NCBI RefSeq assembly: GCF_944385615.1
Contig: NZ_CALWXV010000009.1
Coordinates: 1 to 56,265 of the forward strand
Direction of reading: 5' to 3'
DNA from: an uncultured Flavonifractor sp.
Lineage (GTDB): Bacteria; Bacillota; Clostridia; Oscillospirales; Oscillospiraceae
Length of the DNA: 56,265 nucleotides
Position numbers and translations under genes: made by a program. The notes beneath the pieces are model-generated. The model searched no databases. It had not been told where the DNA came from and saw only the letters and a list, made by a program, of their open reading frames with translations. Shown in pieces: positions 50,363-56,265 of this stretch (its first letter is position 1; each line of letters begins with the position of its first letter).

Positions 50363-51382
50363 ATGAAGGAACAGATCGTATTGGGCCTGTCCGGCGGGGT
50401 GGACTCCGCCGTGGCGGCCCGGCTGCTGCTGGAGGCGGGATATGCCGTCACCGGCTGCTATCTGGACATTGGCCTGGGGGGGACCGGGGCGGAGGACGCC
50501 GCCCAAGTGGCCCAGCGGTTGGAAATTCCCCTGGAAATCGCGGATATTCGGGCCGATTTGGAGCGGGAAGTATGCGCCCCCTTTGCCGCCGCCTATCAGG
50601 CCGGGCGGACGCCCCTGCCCTGCGCCCTGTGCAATCCGGCGGTGAAATTTCCCGCCCTGTTCCGGGTGGCTGAGCGGCTGGGGGCCAGCTATGTTTCCAC
50701 AGGGCACTACGCAAATGTGGAAAACGGAGTGCTGAAAAAGGGCAGACCCGCCAACGACCAGTCCTATATGCTGGCCCGGCTCACCCGAACGCAATTACAG
50801 CATATTATCTTCCCCCTGGGGCCCTATGAAAAGCGGGAGGTGCGGGAGCTGGCCCGGAATTATAGTCTTCCGGTGGCGGACAAGCCCGACTCCATGGAGA
50901 TCTGCTTCATCCCCGACGGGGATTACGCCGCCTGGCTGGACCGCCGTGGGTTTTCCACACCGGAGGGGGATTTTGTGGACAAGTCCGGCAAGGTCCTGGG
51001 CAGGCATAAAGGAATTCACCATTACACCCTGGGACAGGGGAGAGGGCTGGGGGTATCCGGTCCCCACCGGTACTATGTCACCGCCCTGGACCCGGAGCAC
51101 CATCAGGTGGTACTGTCCGACGGCTCCGACCTGGGCAGGTCCACGGTGCTGTGCTCCGCCCCCAATTGGATCGGGGTAGAGGGGCTGGACGGGCCCCTGG
51201 CGGTCACTGTCCGGCTGCGCCACTCCCGGACCGAGGGGGAAGGGGTGCTCTACCCCCACGGGGACGGGGTGCTGATTGAGATGAAGGCCCCCGCTCGGGC
51301 CCCCACCCCCGGCCAGCTGGCGGTCTTTTACCGGGGGAATGTGGTGGCCGGCAGCGCCTGGATCGAGGCCGGCCTCTCCTGA
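50363..51382 (+). CDS. mnmA: tRNA-specific 2-thiouridylase MnmA
   Basis: ATP-pyrophosphatase that thiolates the 2-position of wobble U34. The PP-loop is SGGVDSA (10-16). The two catalytic cysteines are C90 (PCALCN) and C181 (MEICFIPDGDY). The 339-residue protein is slightly shorter than average, with a compact adenylation domain and the usual beta-barrel C-terminus. AAGGAG precedes the ATG. Adjacent to mnmG, so both halves of the mnm5s2U modification are co-encoded. Confidence 0.95.
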   Translation: MKEQIVLGLSGGVDSAVAARLLLEAGYAVTGCYLDIGLGGTGAEDAAQVAQRLEIPLEIADIRADLEREVCAPFAAAYQAGRTPLPCALCNPAVKFPALFRVAERLGASYVSTGHYANVENGVLKKGRPANDQSYMLARLTRTQLQHIIFPLGPYEKREVRELARNYSLPVADKPDSMEICFIPDGDYAAWLDRRGFSTPEGDFVDKSGKVLGRHKGIHHYTLGQGRGLGVSGPHRYYVTALDPEHHQVVLSDGSDLGRSTVLCSAPNWIGVEGLDGPLAVTVRLRHSRTEGEGVLYPHGDGVLIEMKAPARAPTPGQLAVFYRGNVVAGSAWIEAGLS

Positions 51383-51409
51383 ACAGATAGAGAATGGAGG
51401 AATTACACC

Positions 51410-52006
51410 ATGAAAAAGCTCGTTTGTACCTCTCTGGCCCTGTGTCTGCTGCTGGCGGGCTGCGGCGGCGGCGATAAAAAGGCGGAGGAAACCCCCACGC
51501 CCAACCAGCTCCAGCGCCTGGAGCTGACGGCGGAGGAAGACGCCCTGCTCAATCTGGTGGGAGGCACCGAGGCCGAGTACGGCCTGTATCAGTGCGCCGC
51601 CGGGGAGGGGGTCACCGGCTACACCATCGAGGTGCTGTCCTGGTCCGACGGGTCCTGGGAGACCCTGGCGGAAGGGGGCCTGTCCGCCCTGCAAAGCGAC
51701 GCGCTGCGGCTGGGTATTGTGCTCAGCGGGGACAAAATCACCGTCAACTTCCAGGACGGGGGCGCCCGGTATAGCTACGCCCCCCAAATCCAGGATATGG
51801 ACCGCAATCTGGACACCGGCCGCAGCTGGGTATGGCTGGAGGACCCCCAGATATTGACGGTTGGAGAACGGACACCCCTATATTTAGAGGTTTATGACAA
51901 TGGCAGCGGCATCCGCTCCGCCACCCTGCCCGACACCTTCTCCGACGCCGGACAGCTCAACAGCTACGACCGGGCCTATGCAGTGGCCATCACCGCCCAG
52001 CCGTAA
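51410..52006 (+). CDS. putative lipoprotein of unknown function
   Basis: Protein of 198 residues with a type II signal peptide: MKKLVCTSLALCLLLAGC, lipobox LLAGC with Cys18, then a Gly/Lys/Thr-rich linker. The mature part has a repeat-free mixed alpha/beta look with Trp- and Asp-rich stretches (SWSDGSWETLAEGG; RSWVWLEDPQILTVG). No family is recognised. GGAGG precedes the ATG, 27 bp after mnmA. Processing by LspA is expected. Confidence 0.75.
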   Translation: MKKLVCTSLALCLLLAGCGGGDKKAEETPTPNQLQRLELTAEEDALLNLVGGTEAEYGLYQCAAGEGVTGYTIEVLSWSDGSWETLAEGGLSALQSDALRLGIVLSGDKITVNFQDGGARYSYAPQIQDMDRNLDTGRSWVWLEDPQILTVGERTPLYLEVYDNGSGIRSATLPDTFSDAGQLNSYDRAYAVAITAQP

Positions 52007-52177
52007 AACGCTCCGGTACGGAGGTGCATGGGCGGCCATCTATAAGACAAGTAAAATTACTTTACATCATTTTCCCGGATGCTATCCGCCTTTTTCCCTT
52101 GTCCGCCCCCGCCCATTGCCGCCCGGTACACAGGTTTTATCTTCCTTTTTATTTTACCCCAAGGGGAGGTCGAAATC

Positions 52178-53533
52178 TTGGAAAACACCCCGCTGTACAC
52201 CGCCCTGCGCAACTTCGCCGCCAAAACCCCCCTGCGGATGCACATGCCCGGCCACAAAGGCAAACCCCTGCCCAACTTCCCCCTGGAAGAGCTGGCCGCC
52301 CTGGACTTTACCGAGCTGCCCCCCACCGGCAACCTGTTTGACGGCGGCGGGGCCATCGGGGAGGCGGAGGCGCTGTGGGCGGAGGCCTTTCACATGGACA
52401 GCTGCCTCTTTCTCACCGGCGGCTCCACCCAGGGGGTGCTGGCCGCCCTTACCCTGGCCTGCAAGCCGGGGGACACCGTTCTGCTGGACCGGGGGAGCCA
52501 CCGCTCGGCCTACAACGCTCTGGCCCTGCTGGATTTAAAGCCGGTGTATCTGGAGCGGCCCTGGCTGGAAGAGGCGGGGGTCACCGGCCCCATCTCCCCG
52601 GAACGGGTGGAGGAGATGCTGAAGGCCCACCCGGGGAGCAAGGCCTTTTGCCTTACCTCGCCTACCTATTACGGCGTGCTGTCCGATTTGCCCGCCCTGG
52701 CGGAGGTGGTCCACCGCCACGGGGCCATTCTGGTGGTGGACGGGGCCCACGGGGCCCATCTGCCCTTTTTGGGGGACTACGGCCAAAGGGCCGCCGATTT
52801 GCTGGTGGTCTCCGCCCACAAGACCCTCCCGGCCCCCGGCCAAACCGCCCTGCTCTTTTCCAACGGCGCCTTTTCCCACGCCGAGCTGCGGCGGGCGGCC
52901 AGTCTGTACGGCTCCTCCAGCCCCTCCTATGCCATGATGGCCGCACTGGACCTGTGCCGGGCCCATATACTGGAGGGCGGAGCGGCGGCCTACCATCAGA
53001 CGGCAGAGCAGGTGGCCCGCCTGCGGCGGCGGTTCCCCGCCCTGACCCAACAGAGCGCCCCTCTGGACCCCACCCGGCTCACCCTGCTGTCCCCCGACGG
53101 ATACCGGGCGCAAAGGGCCCTGGAGGAACGGAATGTGTGGCCCGAGATGGCCGACGGGGGCCATGTGGTGCTCATTCCCACCTGTGCCGACGGCCCGGCC
53201 GACTTTGCCCGGCTGGAAACGGCTTTGGAACAAATCCAGCTGGGGCCCTGTCCCGGCTATCCGCCCCCGCCCCCGCCGCCGGAGATGGCGCTCTCCCCCC
53301 GGCAGGCCCTGTTCGCCCCCCGGCGCGCCCTGCCTCTGGAACAGGCGGTGGGGCACATTTCCGCCGGTCAGGTGGCCCCCTATCCCCCTGGTGTGCCCGT
53401 CATTGCCCCGGGAGAGGTGGTGGACAAAAAAAGTATCGCATATTTGAAACAAATAGGTTATAATACACTGGAAGATGTTTCTGTGGCCGTCCTGTGTGAA
53501 GCGGCCTCAGCGCCGGAGTTTCGGCATCTTTGA
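52178..53533 (+). CDS. Orn/Lys/Arg decarboxylase-like PLP enzyme (YaaO type)
   Basis: Fold-type I PLP enzyme of 451 residues. LRMHMPGHKGKPLP near the N-terminus, GGSTQGVLAAL, DGAHGAHLPF and the Schiff-base K215 (VSAHKTLPAPGQ) identify the decarboxylase group 1 family; its C-terminal domain is the short form. The start is TTG 52178 with AAGGGGAGG about 9 nt upstream. In Bacillus yaaO is followed by tmk; here darA follows directly. Substrate (Arg, Lys or Orn) not determinable. Confidence 0.88.
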   Translation: MENTPLYTALRNFAAKTPLRMHMPGHKGKPLPNFPLEELAALDFTELPPTGNLFDGGGAIGEAEALWAEAFHMDSCLFLTGGSTQGVLAALTLACKPGDTVLLDRGSHRSAYNALALLDLKPVYLERPWLEEAGVTGPISPERVEEMLKAHPGSKAFCLTSPTYYGVLSDLPALAEVVHRHGAILVVDGAHGAHLPFLGDYGQRAADLLVVSAHKTLPAPGQTALLFSNGAFSHAELRRAASLYGSSSPSYAMMAALDLCRAHILEGGAAAYHQTAEQVARLRRRFPALTQQSAPLDPTRLTLLSPDGYRAQRALEERNVWPEMADGGHVVLIPTCADGPADFARLETALEQIQLGPCPGYPPPPPPPEMALSPRQALFAPRRALPLEQAVGHISAGQVAPYPPGVPVIAPGEVVDKKSIAYLKQIGYNTLEDVSVAVLCEAASAPEFRHL

Positions 53534-53548
53534 GCAGGAGGGATACAC

Positions 53549-53872
53549 ATGAAACTGGTTCTGGCTATCATCAACCACGACGACGCCAATACCGTAACCC
53601 AGGCCCTGACCAAAAAGGGCTTTTCATCCACCAAGCTGGCCACCACCGGCGGCTTTCTGATGGCGGGCAACGTGACCATTCTCATCGGTGTGGATGAGGA
53701 AAAGGTGCAGAATGTCATCGACATTATCAAGGAGCACTCCCACTCCCGCAAGCAGATGATCCCCACCACCTCGGAAATGAGCTACGGCTACTATCCCAGT
53801 ATGCCGGTGGAAGTGGTGGTGGGCGGCGCCACCATCTTTGTGGTGGATATCGAGCGGTTCGAGCGGGTGTAA
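53549..53872 (+). CDS. darA: cyclic-di-AMP receptor DarA (YaaQ/PstA)
   Basis: PII-like trimeric signal protein of 107 residues that binds c-di-AMP. MKLVLAIINHDDANTVTQAL and the FSSTKLATTGGFLMAGNVT loop are diagnostic, as is the C-terminal PVEVVVGGATIFVVDIERF. AGGAGG precedes the ATG. It sits between yaaO and holB as in Bacillus, minus tmk and yaaR. Confidence 0.95.
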   Translation: MKLVLAIINHDDANTVTQALTKKGFSSTKLATTGGFLMAGNVTILIGVDEEKVQNVIDIIKEHSHSRKQMIPTTSEMSYGYYPSMPVEVVVGGATIFVVDIERFERV

Positions 53873-53873
53873 G

Positions 53874-54869
53874 ATGGACCTGTCCACACTGGTGGGCAAC
53901 GCCCCCCTGAAGCGGCAGCTCTCTCTGGAGACCGCCCGGCGGGGCCTGTCTCACGCCTATATCCTCAGCGGGCCGGCAGGGTCGGGCAAGCGAACCCTGG
54001 CCGGCCTGCTCTCCGCTGCCCTGGTATGTACCGGCGGGGGAGAGGTCCCCTGTTTTGCCTGCTCCGGCTGCCGGAAGGCCATGGGGGGCATCCACCCCGA
54101 TATCATCCGGGCCGGTGGCGAGGGGGACGAGCTCAATGTGGCCCGGGTGCGGGCCATCCGCAGCGACGCCTATATCAAGCCCAATGAGGCCCCCCGGAAG
54201 GTGTACGTCCTGGAGGGGGCCCAAACTATGAACGACTCCAGCCAGAACGCGCTCTTAAAGCTGCTGGAGGACGGGCCGGCCTACGCCGCCTTTTTGCTGC
54301 TCACCGACAACGCCGCCGCCCTGCTGTCCACGGTGCGCTCCCGGTGCGAGGTATTAACCCTCTCTCCGGTGACGGTGCAGGAGGCGGAGGCCTTTCTGGC
54401 CGCCCGGTATCCCGACTGCTCCCAGGCCCAGCGGGCCAACGCCGCCGCCCGGTGCGAGGGCATTCTGGGCCGGGCAGTGGACCAGCTGGAGGGAAAGGCC
54501 GGGGACGGCAAGGCCCTGGAGGGGGCGGCAAAGCTGCTGGAACGTTTTTGTTCCGGGGACGAGCTGGCCCTGATGGATTTTTGCGCCTCTCTGGAGCGGG
54601 ACAAGTGGGACCGGGACTCTCTCAGCGCCCTGCTGGATGAGTTTTTGCTGCTGCTGCGGGACTGCGTAGTGTGCGCCGCCGGGGCCCTCCACGAGAGCGA
54701 CCCCCGTCGCCGGGCGCTGGCCCAACAGGGCGCGGCGGCCTTGTCCCCAAAGGTACTGACCCAGGCCGCCGCTCTGACCGAGCGGCTGCGCGCCGCCTGC
54801 GGCTTTTATGTGGGCGCCGGCCATCTGGCCGGGTGGCTGGGGGCGGAGCTGGCCCAGCTGGGCCGGTGA
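53874..54869 (+). CDS. holB: DNA polymerase III delta' subunit
   Basis: Clamp-loader subunit of 331 residues. The N-terminal AAA+ domain shows LSGPAGSGKRTLAGLL (P-loop-like) and a zinc finger CFACSGCRK; VYVLEGAQTMNDSSQNALLKLLEDGP is the family's Walker B/SRC region; the C-terminal helical collar is divergent. ATG 53874 is one base after the darA stop, so translation is likely coupled. Followed by ricT. Confidence 0.9.
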   Translation: MDLSTLVGNAPLKRQLSLETARRGLSHAYILSGPAGSGKRTLAGLLSAALVCTGGGEVPCFACSGCRKAMGGIHPDIIRAGGEGDELNVARVRAIRSDAYIKPNEAPRKVYVLEGAQTMNDSSQNALLKLLEDGPAYAAFLLLTDNAAALLSTVRSRCEVLTLSPVTVQEAEAFLAARYPDCSQAQRANAAARCEGILGRAVDQLEGKAGDGKALEGAAKLLERFCSGDELALMDFCASLERDKWDRDSLSALLDEFLLLLRDCVVCAAGALHESDPRRRALAQQGAAALSPKVLTQAAALTERLRAACGFYVGAGHLAGWLGAELAQLGR

Positions 54870-54908
54870 CAGGCCGTTCTGCGCAACATACCACATCTGG
54901 AGGTAACT

Positions 54909-56156
54909 ATGACCGAGATCATCGGCGTCCGCTTCAAAAGCGGGGGCAAGCAATATTATTTTGATCCCCAGGGGGAGCAGGTGTCCCCCGGCCAGGGGGT
55001 CATTATCGAGACCTCCCGGGGCCTGGAGTACGGCGAGTGCGCCCAGGGCAACACCATGGTGGAGGACGAAGAGGTGGTACAGCCTCTGCGGCCCATGGTG
55101 CGCATTGCCACCGAGCGGGACCTGGAGACGGTACAGAAAAACCACGAGAAGGAGAAGCGGGCCTTTGCCATCTGCCAGGAGAAGATCGCCGCCCACGGGC
55201 TGGAGATGAAGCTGGTGGAGGTGGAGTACAACTTTGAGGGCAATAAAATTCTCTTTTTCTTCACCGCCGAGGGCCGGGTGGACTTCCGGGCCCTAGTGAA
55301 AGACCTGGCGGGGGTGTTCCACGCCCGCATCGAGCTGCGGCAGATCGGCGTCCGGGACGAGGCCAAAATGCTGGGGGGACTGGGCATCTGCGGCCGGCCC
55401 CTGTGCTGCGCCTCCTTTTTGGACGAGTTCCAGCCGGTGTCCATCAAAATGGCCAAGACCCAGAACCTGTCCCTCAATCCCACCAAGATCTCAGGCACCT
55501 GCGGGCGGCTCATGTGCTGTCTGAAATACGAGCAGGAGGCCTATGAAGACGCAGTCCGCCGGATGCCCAAGAACGAGTCTTTTGTGGAGACCCCCGAGGG
55601 GGTGGGCACCGTGTCCCAGGTGGATCTGCTGAAGGAGACGGTAAAGGTGCGGCTGGACGACGCACCCGAGACCCCCAAGTGCTTCCACAACTGTGAGCTA
55701 CGGGTGATCCGCAACGGCAAAGGCAAGCGGCCGGAGGACTATGTGGCCCCGCCGCCGGAGGAACTGGCCAAGCTGCGGAAGGTGACGCCGGTGGAGGAGC
55801 CCCGCACCCTGACCGGTGGGGTAAACGCCGCCCTGGCGGAGCTGGGGATGGGGGAGGACAGCGCCGCTGACGCCCGCCGGAACCGGAGCCGCCGCCGCAA
55901 ACCGGTTGGGGAGCAGCCCCAGGAGAAGCGGCGGGAGGAGGCAAAGCCTGCCCAGCAGCGGCCCAGCCAGCCCCGGCCCCCCAAGGGGGAGGCCAGACCC
56001 CGGCCTGAGCCCAAGCCCAAGGGCATGGAGAGCAGGCCCGCCCCGGAAAAGCCCGCCGCCGAGGGGGGCGCTCCGGCGGGAGACAAAAAGCGGCCGCCCC
56101 GCCGCCGGTATCACCGCCGTCCCCGGGGGGACAAGCCTCAGAATCCTGCGGAATAA
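54909..56156 (+). CDS. ricT: RicT/YaaT, PSP1-domain regulatory-complex protein
   Basis: Part of the RicA-RicF-RicT Fe-S complex that promotes RNase Y-dependent mRNA maturation and sporulation in Bacillus. The PSP1 core (about 1-275) has the conserved cysteines GICGRPLCCASF and GTCGRLMCCLKYEQEAYED. The protein is 415 residues, about 140 longer than Bacillus YaaT: from about 290 on a Lys/Arg/Pro/Ala-rich, probably disordered tail is added. GGAGG precedes the ATG. rny is in the same window at 31.5 kb. Confidence 0.94.
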   Translation: MTEIIGVRFKSGGKQYYFDPQGEQVSPGQGVIIETSRGLEYGECAQGNTMVEDEEVVQPLRPMVRIATERDLETVQKNHEKEKRAFAICQEKIAAHGLEMKLVEVEYNFEGNKILFFFTAEGRVDFRALVKDLAGVFHARIELRQIGVRDEAKMLGGLGICGRPLCCASFLDEFQPVSIKMAKTQNLSLNPTKISGTCGRLMCCLKYEQEAYEDAVRRMPKNESFVETPEGVGTVSQVDLLKETVKVRLDDAPETPKCFHNCELRVIRNGKGKRPEDYVAPPPEELAKLRKVTPVEEPRTLTGGVNAALAELGMGEDSAADARRNRSRRRKPVGEQPQEKRREEAKPAQQRPSQPRPPKGEARPRPEPKPKGMESRPAPEKPAAEGGAPAGDKKRPPRRRYHRRPRGDKPQNPAE

Positions 56157-56164
56157 CGAAAATA

Positions 56165-56192
56165 AAGCGGGCGGCCGTACGGCCGCCCGCTT
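56165..56192 (+). terminator. terminator after ricT
   Basis: Palindromic stem GCGGGCGGCCGT / ACGGCCGCCCGC (56167-56190). A second hairpin, AAAAAGTCCAGC / GCTGGGCTTTTT (56203-56230), follows and ends in a T run. Confidence 0.75.
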
Positions 56193-56251
56193 CAGCCTGT
56201 CGAAAAAGTCCAGCAAAAGCTGGGCTTTTTCATTTAGATGAGATAAAATAG

Positions 56252-56259
56252 AGGAGGTG
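56252..56259 (+). promoter_or_regulatory. ribosome-binding site of a gene beyond the right edge
   Basis: GAGGAGGT stands a few bases from the window end with no start codon yet, so a plus-strand gene probably begins just outside. Confidence 0.45.
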
Positions 56260-56265
56260 GTGAGA

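Overview
The window reads as a chromosomal segment of a spore-forming, GC-rich member of the Clostridia, most likely an Oscillospiraceae-type gut bacterium (Flavonifractor/Lawsonibacter-like). The basis is the strongly GC-rich codon use, sporulation genes (spoIIID, yabP, yabQ, a SpoVB-like flippase), an Ile T-box, RNase Y, DarA, RicT and the gene order around mutS-mutL-hfq and sepF-divIVA. The genus is an inference. No rRNA or tRNA genes, CRISPR arrays, prophage or transposase genes were seen.

Layout. 1-7.8 kb: dtd (cut by the left edge, minus strand) diverges from miaB, mutS, a CPBP-family membrane protein, mutL and hfq; miaA, often found between mutL and hfq, is absent. 7.8-14.5 kb: an HlyD-like adaptor, yggS, sepF and divIVA (cell-division cluster), then an Ile T-box leader and ileS. 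14.5-17.7 kb: a 0.44-kb foldback (MITE-like) element, two divergent ribbon-helix-helix genes, and a large chemoreceptor with a structured leader. 18-26.4 kb: lspA-rluD, an HAD phosphatase, birA/bioY with a textbook BirA operator, yabP-yabQ-divIC-yabR, an MntP/YtaF-like protein, an HD-domain protein and a MATE transporter. 26.4-31.5 kb: a structured repeat, a Crp-type regulator, a small orphan gene, and a striking module in which a SepF paralogue and a VOC-fold protein (ATGA overlap) are transcribed away from a LytTR response regulator and a GHKL sensor kinase, with phased direct repeats between them; spoIIID follows.

31.5-42.3 kb: RNase Y, a radical-SAM/DUF4130 putative DNA-repair pair, purine nucleoside phosphorylase with an MTA/SAH deaminase, a SpoVB-like flippase, mazG, HU, a DnaA-box-bearing intergenic region, and an M16 peptidase preceded by a 27-residue membrane peptide. 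42.3-48.3 kb: nitroreductase, PfoR-like EIIC protein, PepD dipeptidase, rqcP, azlCD, and a lipid kinase. 48.3-56.3 kb: a second copy of the structured repeat, mnmG-mnmA (wobble-uridine modification), a lipoprotein, and yaaO-darA-holB-ricT.

The most interesting signals are the two-component-linked SepF paralogue module (27.4-31.1 kb), a pair of intergenic repeats whose stems differ by compensatory changes while their loops are conserved (26.47-26.60 and 48.30-48.43 kb), the foldback element whose right end supplies the C-terminus of an RHH gene, and four 10-bp-phased repeats between the RHH genes. The yabM-N-O-P-Q-divIC-yabR neighbourhood, contiguous in Bacillus, is present here but broken into three pieces.
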